Shown here one piece after another: positions 25,601-40,600 of a stretch of DNA of 64,000 nt. The position numbers and the translations under genes are program-made. Source of the DNA: Cymodocea nodosa (lineage: Eukaryota > Streptophyta > Magnoliopsida > Alismatales > Cymodoceaceae); assembly GCA_036874045.1 (NCBI GenBank), contig JAZBRI010000010.1, positions 2,190,001-2,254,000 on the forward strand, given 5' to 3'. The notes beneath the pieces were generated by a model that saw only the letters and a list, made by a program, of their open reading frames with translations, had not been told where the DNA came from and searched no databases. Numbering within the stretch: the stretch's first letter is position 1; every line of letters starts with the position of its first letter.

Positions 25601-28600
25601 ATACATTCTCTACTAGATTGTCATTAACCATTAATGTATCATAGTAGTTATTTATTGTTTAATTTCAAATAAGTTCCAATTGGTGTTCGCATGCTGTTTG
25701 TTGCTCTGTCTCATATCAATCATTATTTAATAAGATTTCAATCTCGTTCAATTTCTGGAGTGTTTCTTTACTGCATCTTTTACAGGTCAATTTTTTTTCA
25801 TTTTATGTTGGCATTTTGACAAAAAGTTGTCAATACAAATTATGACATATTTGATTTTATATCATAATGGGAGTGTTACTATTTTCTTTTTGCTTTCTGC
25901 ATTGTAATGATTTTCCAAGTCTTCATTCTAATTGGGGTCGTGAGTCAGAATTCTAATGGTTGCAAAACTTTCATTTGAAATTTTTTGACTTAATTTTAAG
26001 GTCAGTGTATATGGTGATCGTGTTGAAATATTTGTTAAGATACATGAAGTTCGACCAGTCAATGTTTTTTGGTTTGAATGAGGTGGTAGCTGAACTGATC
26101 ACACCTCAATCACCATGGTGGAGACCCAGGTTCAAATCCCTCAAACCTCATTTCTTGTAAAGTATCTCATTTCCCATTCGATGATTTTTGTGGTGTTTCA
26201 ACTCATTCCAATCTAGAACTGCAAAAATGGCAAACATCTTAGACTTTTCTTGCATTCTATTGCATTATTGTTGTTGAAAAATGTCTATCTCCCTCTTCTT
26301 AGATTTAAAATTAGTTGAACTACACTTGAAAAAAAGGGTAGTAGAATTTTATTTTCTGTTTCTTTCTAGACAGGCACGAACACCATGTGATGCCGAAGAA
26401 AGGCAATTGTCATTGAAACATCTTCATATTTTTCCTTTCGACTCTTCCAATGGGCTGCAATGAAAGTATCAAAACTCTTTAATCAGAGAAGATAATTCTT
26501 TTCATTCAACTTTTCAAAAATATATTCTCTTCATGGACTACTCAAGAATAACCATGAATACCACTGAAAAATGTCACTACTGAGCTCTAATGAAAAAAAA
26601 TGGAGCACCAACCGTGCAGTTGGATTGCCACCACATATTGATGATGACAGATGGACCTAGTGTAGTCTAGGACATGGACTTGAACAATTGGAGATGGGAG
26701 GAAAGAGGAATGTTGACTGGTTAGTTTAGAACAAAGAAAGGTGATGCTGGTGGCTGTTTTGGTGTAAGAAGAGGAGGAAAAGGAGGATGGTAGAGGAAAA
26801 GTAGTACCGCCAGACAGAAAGGTGGCACCACAGGTTTTGCCAACACGTCCATCAATTGGAGTGGTCTACTGTTAAGGTCCCAACTTCCGAGTTCTGATCT
26901 ACAGTGGTTGCAGCCAGGGTGGTGGGTGGCATCAATGGATCCTGTTGGGGATGGGCAGCATTTGAGTGGTTGGTTGGAGATGGTGGCAGGCTTTGCTAGG
27001 CCTTCCAATGGTGTGGAGAAATTGGTGGTGTCCTTCAGTGGCTGGGATTTGTCATTTCTGGTAGTTCTTAGGTCCTAGGTTTTCTTCCTTTGATTTGAAG
27101 ACAAGAGTAGGTGGAAGATTGATTATTACCCAATAGTCACCAATGGGGCTTCTATAAATAGAGTTTACATGGTGAGACCGATACACAATAACTAATGTGG
27201 GACTATTACCAACACTTGTTGCATAATATCTCTAACAACGTTATAATGTGTAGGGCAAATTTGATCTTTCAATTGATTTATGGTGCCTAGGCGGCCAACA
27301 TCCAAGGTACCCTTTCTTAATGTCTGGGTGTCTTGTCACTTTGCAAACCATGAACAGATAAAAGAGATGATTCTAATGCCTATGGAAAATTGAAACATCT
27401 AACTTGCAGAATATTTATCTCAGAGAAGTTTATTAAGTGTCTGATTTGTCCTACTGGGAATCCGTTGGTGATATTAAAATTATAAAATTATGTTATTTGA
27501 TGTTCTCTCTTATATATTGCATCCACGTGATGTTTAGTTGATGATCACTGATTACAGTACTTGCTAGTTGATCGGGCAATCCTTTTTCCTTGTGTATTAT
27601 TTCAATCATATCTTGTTTTGGACATGTCTATGACAAAAGAAGATCATAGTTACTGATTACCTGTCGATGATTTTCACTGAAGTGCACAGATTTATTTGTT
27701 ATTAGAGAATGACAACCAAGTTATTTCATGCAGCTTGCATGTGTGCTAGCTCAAGTTGAATCTGAGAAAAAAGCCATGGGGGTTTTAGTTCAACCTGTTG
27801 AAGAAGCTGATAACCTTCTTTGTGAAATGGAGATTTTGCAAAAAGAAGTTGAGGAACTTGAATACAGGCTTGATACTCAAGGACAGAGTATCAGAACTCC
27901 AGAGGAAATTCAATCAGAGCTAGTTACTCAACAGAACAAAAAGTATGCTCTCTTTTTAGTAATACCCAGAAATTTTCATAATATCCATGATACGATTTAT
28001 CAACATGATTTTACAATATTTATATGTTTTTGTGAGTCATATAACCTCTTTTGGGTATTACAAGGTATTGAACTTTGAAATGTGTTCAAAATAGGGATAA
28101 ATGACACTATCTGCCTTCTCATCCTTTTTCATCCTATTGGGAGAGGACAAATGATCTTCATTCTTCTATGTTGAGAGAGGAAAAATGATCTCCATTCTTC
28201 TCATGGATTAGGATTACAAACATATATATGACTTACACATATGGATATCTATTTAAACTCTTAAACAGATATCCACATACCTAATACCATATGTAATAAC
28301 ATCTATTCTAATACTTTCCTTAAGTTGAAGCATATATATCAATCATGTTCAACTTGTTACCTAGATTTTCAAAAACCCCCTTACATCCAAACTTTTGGTA
28401 AGAAGATCTGCAAGTTGATATGAAGGTTTGAGTATAAGAAATAGATATAACACCCTTGATCACATTGTTTCTAATAAAATGACAATCAACCTTAATATTT
28501 TTTGTCCTCTCATAAAATATGAGATTATTTACAATATATATCATTGTTTGGTCATTACAATATATAAACATAGGCATGTTGATGACAAACCTGTGCTCTT

Positions 28601-31600
28601 ATAGTAAAGATTTTTGCCACATCATTTCACACATTGTTTGTGCCATTTTTCAATGCTTTGCTTCTACACTATATTTGGAGACCATAGTCTACTTCTTCTT
28701 GCACCACATAACTAGATTGCCTTTAAGACATGTATAGTAGCTTGACGTGGATTTCCTATCAATTTTATCTCCTATATATATTGAGTAAAAGTATCTTTCA
28801 ATTCTTAAATGTCTATGTCTCTCATATAAGAGTCCTTTTTTGAGAGATCGTTTAATAAATGCTTGAACACAAACAACTCCTTGCCAATGCACATATCTAG
28901 GCTCATGCATAAATTTTATCTCTTTGAATCTTTCAACCATTATGTGGTTGCATCCCAGAAAGGAGGATTTTGTTCTATGGGTATGTTTTCAAGTTTGCAT
29001 CCTTTCAACCTAGTCTCCTTTAGCAAGTCTAGAGCATATTATATTTTTTGAGATAGGGAAAGTTTTCCCTTTTCATATGCAAACATGATCCTCAAGCAAC
29101 ACCTTGACTTGCCCATATCTTTTGTCATGAGGTGTCAACTTAGATAGTGGTTTGTTTCTTGAATAGTTATTGTATCATTTCCTATCATTAATATCATCAA
29201 CATAAACTATAAGTTCAACACTCCCTTTAGGCATTTTTTTTATAAAATACTAAGTAATTGATAGCACATCTGCAAAAACCCCGATCACAAGTGGCTTTAC
29301 AAATTTATTAAATCAAACTTTAAGACTTTGCTTAAGATCATGGATGACCTTCTTAAACATATATAATTGATTATCTCCCAAAGCAACATACCTAAAGGTT
29401 ACTTCCTGAACACTTGTTCCGCCAAATCCTCATATAAACAGACATTTTAACATCTACCAATATTGATTGATAGTAATAGAGAGAACTCTATTAGAATTCA
29501 GACATGCAATAGGTAGAAAAAGTTTCAGAATAATTAATATCATATGTTTAAGAGAAGCCCTAAGCCATTAGATGGGCTTTGTAATGATTAACTGTTCCAT
29601 TTGGTTTGCATTTGATAATAGAGATCCATTAACAAGAGACAACACTCACTCTAAAATGACAAGACACTAGATCCTAAGTACCACAAATTTCAATGCTATC
29701 ATCTCCTCATTCATCGTTGTTTTCCAATGTGATGATTGTAAAGTTTGCTCATTTTTTTGGGTATAGACTTTGAAGAAAGGGACAAAGATAAAACTATGGA
29801 AGTTTTGGTTAAGGCTGCTATAGGAAACAAAATTAGAATGAAATATCTCTATGAATGTCGGAATGTGCACAGATGGTGGCACCCCCGAATGATACGAACC
29901 AACTCATTCGTATCAGGGAAGGAGTCGCCACCTAGTCTATTTAAGAGGGAAAACTAGGAAAACCTAAGTCGAATCGGTGTAAAAATCGACAAGAAAGGAT
30001 TGAAGACTCAGGGTTAGTCTCTTGAGTACGGATAAAGAAGGTGTGTGACACCTTACCTACTTGACAAAAGGTCAGCCTCTTAAGTGGTAGTGCATGCGTG
30101 CTAAAATGGCTCCTAAGGGTAAGATAAGGCAAAAGAAGAGGATTTCCTAAGAAACCATAAGTCCTAAGAATCCATGTAAAGATCGGAGGTCTTTAGTCAA
30201 AGTGGGGAAAAAAGACAAAGGTCAAAGTCAACTAGTTGACTCAAAGCAAAGGTCAACAAGGTTGATCAAGTCCACCAAAAGGGGTTGACCTAGGTGAGAG
30301 ATTGCCTAGAGGATCTACCTAACCTAGGAAAAAGGTTGGATCAGATACCCTAGGCTCCAAAGAACCCAAGTAAAGACACCTTGTCTTTAAGTCAACTTCC
30401 AAAAGGGAGTCAATTGGGGAAAAAAAAGATCATGTATCAAAATGTGCGATGGACCTGAGATGCCACGATGATATGTGCACATCTTCCCTCTAAGGTACTA
30501 TAAATCTGACACATGGTCAGGTCGCCTCAGAGGATAAGTAGCCCAGAACTTTACTGCAAAATGTGTAAAATCCTACCTCTGAGGCACCATGCGCAATACG
30601 CGATGGAGCCTCCCTGGAGGTATGATGCTGTTTGCACGTGATTTTGGTGAGAAAACATGATACGAATGACCAAAAAGAGCGCCAAAAGACTGTAGGAAGT
30701 CACCTGGAAAATTTGGCTGATGACATCAACAAACAAAATGCTAACATCAGCAAACAAAAAATGATGTCAACAGACGGAATGCTAATGTTAACGAACAAAA
30801 GGTGACATCAACACCCCTACTGGTGGATTAACTAGCCTAGCCAATCAGCTGAGCTTGATTAACCATCTATTATCGATTAATCACGGTCCAGAGCGGGATT
30901 AACCTACGGTTTACTAGTAAATCGGTAGGCTTCCTACAGGGTCTAGATCCCGTAGATCCACCGACTGACCTAGATTCGACCTATCATTGGATCTGCCCAC
31001 GGACTAGGACACATGGACGGTTAGGATCATCTCGGTGCGGATGATCCGATGGCCATGTAGAGTTCTCCAGACTACGACGGTGGAGACCTTCATTTTCGAT
31101 GCCGATAGTTGTCCTCTAGTGAACTCGCAGAAAGCATGTAGTAGCACTCTCCACACCCGTTGCTTGGTCTCCAGTACTCCTATGCATGAGCGGACTAGCA
31201 GGCAACTCAATAGAAATGGCAAAGCTTCGATGAGAGTGGCGTGAGTTGTAGTGGTAGAGCGATGGTGTGGCGGTGAGCTACGGTAGAGATAGTGGGTATG
31301 GCTACGGCTGCGATTGCAATGGAGTGACGATGTGGTGCTGCACCCACAAAGCACACTAGTCGATGTGGCAGAGTGGTGGGAAGCTCGCTACGGAGATGGC
31401 AGAGTTCGTGATGGAGATGGTAGAGCTTGTAGCTGTGACCTTGCAGCTAGATTGTTAGATCTGGATTTGATGGTTAGGATCTGTTAGGGTTTACACTTAA
31501 ACTCGTAGAAATTGGATGGATTTGGTTTGTTCGATCTAGATCCAACGACATATATTTTTCCATCATGGAAAAGAGAAAAAAACAAAAAAAAACGTATAAC

Positions 31601-34600
31601 GAAAATACAAAAAATAAATGGACGGTCCAGATCTCACTATCACGAGATTGGATGGTTCGGATCCACCTGATGTTTGCCAAATCCCAACGAACTTAGCGGT
31701 GAAGGAGGCTGTCGTCTCTAGCAACAACGACAACACTCCGATGGCCCCGAGCATTTAGGAGAGCGGACCTCCACTTGTATGATCGAACATATCCATGGGA
31801 TGAAGCTCTTGAAGCTCGATGGAGCTAAAAACTGATTGTGCGGAGGCTGGAGGAATGTGGAAAAGTTGAGAGAAAACTTGGTTGGAAATCCATGAAAGAA
31901 AAGGTGAAAATATCGTCGAAAACTTGGGTGAAACATCTGGATTCATGCATAAAAACGTAGGAAACATGAATATGCAGGTAAAGGAAGTGAAAATGAGAAG
32001 ATTACCTGAGCGGATGAGGTGCTCAGAGAATCACTAGAAAAGCAGATGGCGGTGGAGACGGTAGAGTTGTCGGCGAGCGATGGCGGCTATTGGAAACTAG
32101 TTAGTATTGTAGCATAGCAAAAGCAGGTTTTGATGACACACAAATCCCTAGGTGATTTTAAAGGGAAAATCCAAATTCGAATTTGGATCTAGGTAGAGAT
32201 GTCCACAGTTGCTAATGTGGTCGCACCTTGGTGCGAGACATGACTCTAGTAGGGGGTGACATGTGGCACCCTACTACATGGTTGAAACTTTAGAAAGTGT
32301 CTCCTTTAGGTAATTTAGGTGCTCTGAATCCAAAAATGACCTCTATTTTGGCTAATTCGGCCTTGTTGAGGTTTAAATGGCCTTAAGAAACCCGAATCGC
32401 AAATGGAGGGTCAAGATCATTCAAAAGTGATTTGGGGTGATTCAGGGGTTTGATCGATGATCCAACTAAAAGATTGGTTGATTCGAGGCACATTGATCAT
32501 GACATGATGATCAAACAACCCCAATCACATCCAAAATGATCTCAAAGTCAACGCATCCTACATAGGCAACCCTAATCATCTAGGGTAGACTTGGATGATC
32601 AAGACATGCCAATGTTGATTAGATAGTGGAACTATATGATCGGGGGCGCTTTGATTATGCCTATGTGATTAGATGACCGATTTAACGTTCCAAAGGTAGT
32701 AGATCAAAGGGAGGTTGAATGGATGGCCAGGATTGTCCGAAGTTGGTTTGGACGATCCAAGGATTCGATTGGTGATTCGACTAAAGGATCATTCGATCAA
32801 GGTTAGGGTGACCTTATCCAAGGGTTTAGATGGAGTTGAACTCCACCAAAGGACCAATGATGGTCGCATGCCTGAAATGGAGGGCCACAATCATTTGACT
32901 TTACTTCAAACAAAAAAGAGGTGCGATTGCAGATCCAATGATGTGACACACCTCAACAAATGAAAATAGTGAAATAAACTATCCTCAACATAGATCTAGA
33001 TTTAGGTGTTCACAATCTCATATTAGAAAATGATATGGCAGAACTTGACTTTATAAGAAGGTGTTTTGTTCTCTCACTATCAATTGATTTTGAGATGAAC
33101 TTTCAAGTAACCTTTGAACTAATCTTGAAATCATCTAATTTTATTGAATTCATTCACCTGAACTTTGACATCAATTTCTAACCTTTATATAACAACCTTT
33201 AATGATATCAATGTATCGATATTGTAGATTTGAGTAATTTGCTACATGGAAAAATAAACAACATTTAAGATCACTGTTATAGTTTAAAAATAGTAATCAA
33301 ATATGAAATTATAGAAAGCACAAACCTACTTTATGTAAGGGATGCAAGAACATCTTGAACCATTGATCCTTAATAATGCTAATGAATGCCTTTGAGCATA
33401 CTGTGATTCAAACTGCCTATCTCATAATATGTATGGTGTTATAAATGAAATCCATTGTGAGTCTTTTTTCCCTATTGACAAGTCTTAAAGCCTTCATCAT
33501 TGACTTCATAATGTTAATATATTTCCTTATATCCTCCTTGAAGATATGGTTGTTGATGGTGCTGGTGACTTTCCTCTTCAACAAAGTATCAATTTATTGA
33601 TATTGGTACAACTCCAATTTGTGCATATGCTTCAACCTAACCTTCTCGTCTAACATGGATTGCAAAGTGATGTAGCTGGTGGCAAATTGGGTGACTCCTG
33701 GTCAAACCAACTCACCTTTGCTATACTTTGGCAATCTCATATACACCATTAAATAGGAATGGCTGTAAATAAAATGTGCCACCATCCTTGCATGTAGACG
33801 ATCTTCCCAATCAAATTCATCTTGCCAAAGTCTTTTAAAATCAGATCAATACAATATGTTATGCACAATGTCCAGAAGATTGGATATTTTTCCATGTTCT
33901 TCTCTTTAATATTTTTAAAATTGCTTTTACTACTTGATGACATATGACATGTCTACTGTTAGGATTTTTGTATTTTGATAATGCAAAAACTTGTGAAGAA
34001 CCAAATTGTATTTCACAGATAAGACAGTTCAGCAAAAGATCAAAAGACAGATAAGTCGATATAGATAGTTCAGAAATTGCTACAAGAGATAAATAGGAAA
34101 TCGGAAGGTTATCAGGCTTAAGTATTCGGAAGAAATGAATCTTCGATGAATTACAGGCTTAAGTATCTAATGAGTCAGTTTAAGTAGTAGAAATAGCATT
34201 AGATAGTTAGAAAAATAACTATCCAAAAATACAAGGACTTCAGAGAGTTTTAAAAATAGCTGGTTAAATGATCGGAGAGTTAAGACGCTAACTATTTGGA
34301 AGTTTAAAGAAATCGAAAAGTTAGGAAATCTAACTATCTGAAACTTAAGTCATTTAATTTCTCACATGTAGAAATCCAGAACAGAAGTTTAAAAGGATTT
34401 TTCGGAGAGTTAAAAAGCTAACTATCTGAAAAATAAAAAGTTTCGGAAGGCTACAGATTTAACTTTCCAAAACTTAAGTCATCTTATTATGCATGTGTAG
34501 AAATAAGAAAACAGTCGAAAGTTTAGAAGAAGAATCGAGAGGTTATTGTAGTTAACTATCTGAAAGTTGAAGAGTTTCAATAAGTTAACAGTTATAACCA

Positions 34601-37600
34601 TCTGAACTTAAGATACTTTATGTATATGACTTAAAATCCCACGTGACTCAGACAAAAGGACTTAAATGGATTTTCAATGAGTTACGGTTATCCTTCAGAA
34701 AGTTATACAGCTAACCATCTGAAAATCAAAGAGAATCGGAAGCTTACAAGTTAGACAGTATACAGAACGGTAATTTACTATTTTTGAGATTGATTATATA
34801 ATAAGTACAGTAAAAAATATTCATTAGAAGTGAATTTGATCGTTATACCCTTTGGTATAAATATGATAAGTGAAGGAAAGATTGAGATAATGATCATAAA
34901 ATATTGTAAGCTACTCAAAAATTTTAGAAACACTCTTAAGTCTGCAAAATACAAAAATATTTTCAAGTTCACTACAGCACAAAAGCTCCCTATGCTCAAA
35001 CTTTGTTTCAAAGTTCAAATTGTTGGTTCATGAATTTCAACCTGAAAACTCACTATTGGTTAAGAGCTTGTACCTGAAAGTTCGAAGAAAAGTTAGTTAT
35101 TGAGCTTTAACCTGAAAGCTCAAGTGTTGGTTTTTGCTTTAACCTCAAAGCAAGTATTGTAAGTATCCATATACTTAGTGAAACCCAAGTGAATCTTAGG
35201 GGTAGACTAGTTAAGTTGGTGAATCACTTAAAAATCTTCTTGTATTTATTACCATTTACTGTTTTACATGCATATCAACTAATTTAGCTTACAGATAAAT
35301 TAAATCAACAAATTTAGTTCAAAAAGAAGTCAATTTTACACACACACACCATTCACCCCTCCTCTGGTGAGCCTATCGATCCTAACAATTGGTATTAGAG
35401 TCTGGTTAATCTATTTAAAGATTTAATCATCTAGATTAATGACACAATTTGCTAAAGGGCAAAACATCTACAGACTTCCTTTATTCGATGGTTCCAGCTA
35501 TAATTATTGGATGAATAGAATGGAGTGTTTTCTCAGGAGTTCTGCTGTAAAACTCTGAAAGATTGTTGTTCTTGGAATTACACTTCCTACTAGTAATGTC
35601 ATGGATTGGACTGAGGAGGATGAGAGAATCATCCAGTTGAATGCTATATATTGTGCACTAGCAGCTGAACAGTATAATAAAGTTTCTACATGTAAATCTA
35701 CACATGAAACTTGGAAAATCCTTCAAGGTACACATGAAGGTACAAGCCAGGTAAAGGACACAAAAATCAGCATTTTGTTGAGAAAACTAGAACTATTTAA
35801 ATTGAATGATAATAAAAGCATAACTAAAATGTTTTCAAGATTTATTGAGATTATTAACAGTCTTGAAGACTTGGGAAAGGAATTCTCTTCACGTGAATAG
35901 GTACAAAAGATTCTGAAGAATTTAACTGTTGAGTGGAAACAAAAATCCACCTCCATTTAAGACTCCAATGACTTCAACAACTACACTATTGAAGAGCTGT
36001 TGGGCAATCTACTGGTCTATGAGGTTCAGATGAAAGACTGGAAGGAACAAGAGAAAACCGTTGAAAAGAAAGTTGAGAAGAAAAAGGAAATTGCATTTCC
36101 TTTAACAGAAGAAGCTCTGAACTCAGATGATGATGAGATTATGCTGTTGGCAAGGAATTTCAGAAAATTCATGAAGAAAAACAATAAGATTAGCTCCTCC
36201 AAAAAAACAATCCTTACATGCTTTAAATGCAGAAGGCAAGGGCATATACAGACCTTCTGTCCATTACAGACAGAAGATGATCAAACGGATAAGAAGAAAA
36301 GATGGAAGAACAAAAAGAAAATGGTTCTTAAAGCTACTTGGGATGATAGTAGCTTCTCAAACAGTTCTTCAAATTCTGAAGATGAAGTTGCAGCCAACGT
36401 GTGCTTTGCAGCACAAGAGGTATACTTCACTTCTCCTTATTGTTCAGAAAATGAACATGATGACTTAGATGTAAATAGTCTTCTGTGTACAGTAGATAGT
36501 ATATATGTTAAATGTAGAGAATATAAGAAAGAGATTAAAAGTTTGAATAACTGTTTAGAATATTTTTTTGTTGAGTTAGAAAAAGCTCTAGTTGAAAATA
36601 GAAATTTGAAAATTAACATGGATAAATATAGTTGTGATAATTGTAAGTTAAGAGAAGAAAATAAAAATTTATTAACTGAAATCTCTGATTTGAAAAGTAC
36701 TATTTGCAAATTTACACAAGGTCAAAAAAGACTAGATAAAATCATAAGATCTTAACGATTAAATGGAATTGAATTTGGCCTCGGGTATGCTATACCATAG
36801 GAAGTACCTTATTGTGGTGGGATGATTCGATCATATAGAGATGATACTATTGTATTTGCTATCAGAAGAAGATCAAGTCATATGTGGCTGCTAAGAAGCA
36901 ATAAATTTAATGTTTTAAGGATTAACTTTGTTGGACCTAAGAAGATTTGGGTACCAAAAATCTTAATTTCAGTATAAATTGTAGGATAACAAGGAGCTTT
37001 AAGCACATATAACAAAATGGATTGTGGACAGTAGATGCTCAAAGTATATGATAGGTAAGAAAAGATTTCTTAATTCAGTTAAAAGCTTAAGTTCAAGATC
37101 TGTTAAATTTGGTAATAACGAAAAATGTAAAATTACTGCAATAGGAAATATAACATCTGAAAATGGTAAAATTGAAAATGTCTTGCATGTTAATAGACTA
37201 AAACAAAATTTATTAAGTGTAGGACAATTGTGTGACAAAGGTTATACTGTTTCATTTACTGCTGAGAATTGTTACATCACTGATTATGCTACAAATGAAA
37301 TAAAATTTACTAGTTTTAGTAATTGCTTAATATATTCACTAAACTTTCCATGTGAAAATTCTGTAAATAATTATTGTTTGGTAGTATCTAGTGAAGATGA
37401 TTGGTTGTGACATAAAAGATTTGGTCATGTCAATATGAAGATTCTCAAAAAGTTATCCAAGAATGATTTAGTCAAGGAACTGCCTAAACTTGAACTCAAG
37501 AAAGACAAAGTGTGCAGTGATTGTATGTTAGGCAAGCAGAAGAGAATTTTTTTACATAGCAAAAATAAGATTACCACTAAAAAACTACTAGAACTTTGAC

Positions 37601-40600
37601 ATCTGGATCTTTTTGGCTTAACTCAAATATCAAGTCTTAGAGGTCAAAAATATACTCTTGTTATTATAGATGATTTCTCTAGATTAACTTGGGTAATATT
37701 TTTGATACATAAAAATGAGACATACAATGAATTCAAAAATTTCTGCATAAGAGTTCAAAATCAAAAAGAACTAATAGTGAAGAAAATCAGAAGTGATTAT
37801 AGAGGAGAATTTGAAAATTATGAATTCGAAAATCTTTGTAATACTTTTGAAATCTTACATGAATTCTCTTGCCCTAGAACTTCAACTCAAAATAAAGTTG
37901 TGGAAAGAAAGAATAGAACATTGTAATAAATGGTTAGAATTATGTTAAATGCTACTGATCTACCAAAATTTCTTTAGGCTGAAGTTGTTGGTATAGTTTG
38001 TCGCATCTCTAACAAAACTCATATCAGATCCATGTAGAATAAGACACTATTTGAACTTTGGTTTGATAAGACACCAAATGTTGGATATTTTAAGACATTC
38101 GAATGCAAATGCTTTGTCTTAAATACTAGAGATGTTAAAGACAAGTTTGATTCAAAATTTGAACCTACCATACTAGTTGGATATTCATCTAGAAGCAAAA
38201 TATATAGAGTATATTTTGCTAAAGAGAGAAGAGTAGAGGAAAGTATAAATGTTCAGTTTGATAAAGATTTAATATAGAATTTTAGAAATTTGAAGATTAA
38301 CAATGAAAGTGAAAATGAAAATTATAAAAAAGATAATTGCAAGTCGAAATTCAGATCCTAAGCACCAAATCAGAATTAAAATAGTTGGAAATTCAAATTA
38401 GACCATCCCATGGAACAAATAATTGGAAATATAACCAAAGAGGTACAGACTAGAAGCAAAACACAAGATATTTGTAATTATTATTCATTTGTGTCAGAAA
38501 TTGAGTCAAAATTAGTAGATGAAGCTTGTAAGGATAATTACTAGACAATGACTATGCAGGAAGAATTAAATCAGTTCCAAAAAAATAATGTCTAGGAATT
38601 AGTGAAGAAACCTGTAGAAAAATCTATCATTGGGACTAAATGTATTTTCAAAAATAAATTAGATGAAGAATAAAACATACTTAGAAATAAAGTTCGACTG
38701 ATTACACAAGGATATAATTAGCAAGAAGGCATTGATTATGAAGAAACTTTTGCACCTGTAGTTAGAATTGAAGTTATCAGAATGTTGCTTGCTTTTACAA
38801 GTAGTATGAGGATAAAACTGTTCTAGATGGATGTAAAGAGTGTTTTTTTGAATAGAGAAATACAAGAAGTATTTGTCAAACAACCCTCCCGATTTGAAGA
38901 TGAAGTTAATTCAGATCATGTTTACAGATTAAATAAAGTTTTATATGGTCTGAAATAGACACCTAAGGTATGGTATTAAAAATTGAAAAAATTCTTAACT
39001 GATAATGATTTCATAATAGGCAAAATGGACAGCATTTTGTTTATTAAAATCTTCGATTTGCACATGTTGATTGTTTAAATCTATGTTGATGATAGTGTTT
39101 GAGGTTACATCAGAAAAATTGTGTCATGACTCTCAGAATTTGATGAAAAATAAATTTGAAATGAACATGATGGGAGAGTTGAAGTTTTTCTTAGGACTAT
39201 AGATCCATCAAGTGAAAAATGACATCTTTGTTAATCAGGAAAAATACTACAAAGAAACTTTGAAGAAATTTGGCTTTGAAAATATCAAATTTGCAAACAC
39301 ACCAATGAGTTCAAATACTAAACTTGAAAATGATGATTCAAGTATTGCAGTAGATCAAAAGAATTATAGAGGCATGATTGGATCTCTGTTATACTTATTA
39401 GCAAATAGGCTAGATATCATGTTCAATGTATGTTTGTGTGTTAGATTTTAAGCATCACCAAAAGAATCTCATTTGAAATCAGTCAAAAGAATCTTTAAAT
39501 ATTTACAAGACACTAAAGATTTTAGATTATATTACTCAATTGATAGTAGTCTAACTTTAATAGGTTATAGTGATGTAGATTATGTAGGCACTAAAAGTAC
39601 AAGTGACACATGCCAACTACTTGGAAATTCTTTAATTTTATGGTTCAGTAGGAAACAAAACTGTATTGCATTATCTACTACTGAAGCAGAATATATTGCA
39701 GCAAGTTTATGTTGTGCTCAGATTTTATGGATGTAGCAAACTTTAGTAGATTACAAATTGTGGTAACAGTAGTGCAATAAACTTATACAAGAATACAGTA
39801 CTTCATTCTAGAGCCAAACATATCGAGATTAGACATCATTTCTTGAGAGATCATATGGAAAAATGGTATATTTTACTTAAGTTTGTTTCAACAGAAAATT
39901 AACTTACAGATATTTTTACAAAACCGTTAAATGAATCAACATTTAATCATATTAGAAGAAATCTAGGCATATGTTCTATGCATGACTTATAATGTATTCA
40001 TATTGGATTTATGTTTATTACCCTTCATGCTCACTATATGGAAGCTTGTTTTCTGCTAACATGTACTCATGCAGGACTTTAAAGTATACACCATCTTAGG
40101 GGAAAAACAAGTTAGGAAATAGAAAGGATCAATAGAAGAAGCTCTGTCCAACTCAAAATTATAAAGGGAGAAATTTTTTTCTTTCCTACAAGAGTTATGA
40201 TATCAGCAATTACAGAAATCTACTTTTATTAAATATCAGATATCAGAAATTACAGATATTAGAGATCTCCTTTTATCTAATGACATAAAGCGGGAGAAGT
40301 ATAAAGAGAAATTACATGGAAGGCAGGGGGAGAATTCCCAATACACAAACAGGGGGAGATATTTTCTAAATCGTGTTTTACTTGTTTTTTGTAAACTCCA
40401 AAAATTTGTTTTACTTGCGTTCTGTGTGACTAAATGTATAGAAATAAATTAGGGAGTGAAATACATGTAATTAAATGTAAAAGATTTTGTCATTATCAAA
40501 AAGGAGGAGATTGTTAGCATCCTTGTATTTTGATAATATAAAAACTTGTGAGGAATTAAATTATATTTCACAGATAAGACAGTTTAGAAGGCAGATAAGT

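Larger units (their letters stand above)
25067..27733 (+). other. RAD50: RAD50 intron, 2,667 bp
   Basis: Bounded by gtaaat and tcatgcag. It contains a probable SINE head near 26.1 kb and a possible LTR remnant at about 26.6-27.2 kb. Positions 25067-26079 and 27237-27733 are AT-rich intron sequence with nothing recognisable. Confidence 0.9.

Noticed and set aside
26721-27008. Minus-strand frame of 95 codons
   Set aside because: Proline-rich low-information sequence in a possible LTR leader; no domain recognised.
27270-27300. Shared phrase gtgcctaggcgg with 15530 as a terminal inverted repeat
   Set aside because: Only a short similarity was seen, with no paired end or target duplication.
31004-31354. 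Minus-strand frame of 116 codons in GC-rich sequence
   Set aside because: It lies inside the Tat-like LTR, has no recognisable domain and is overlapped by an equally open + frame, as expected from GC-rich sequence.
39955-40511. Envelope-like gene expected in some SIRE elements
   Set aside because: The stretch after RNase H has no frame of useful length, only purine-rich untranslated sequence.
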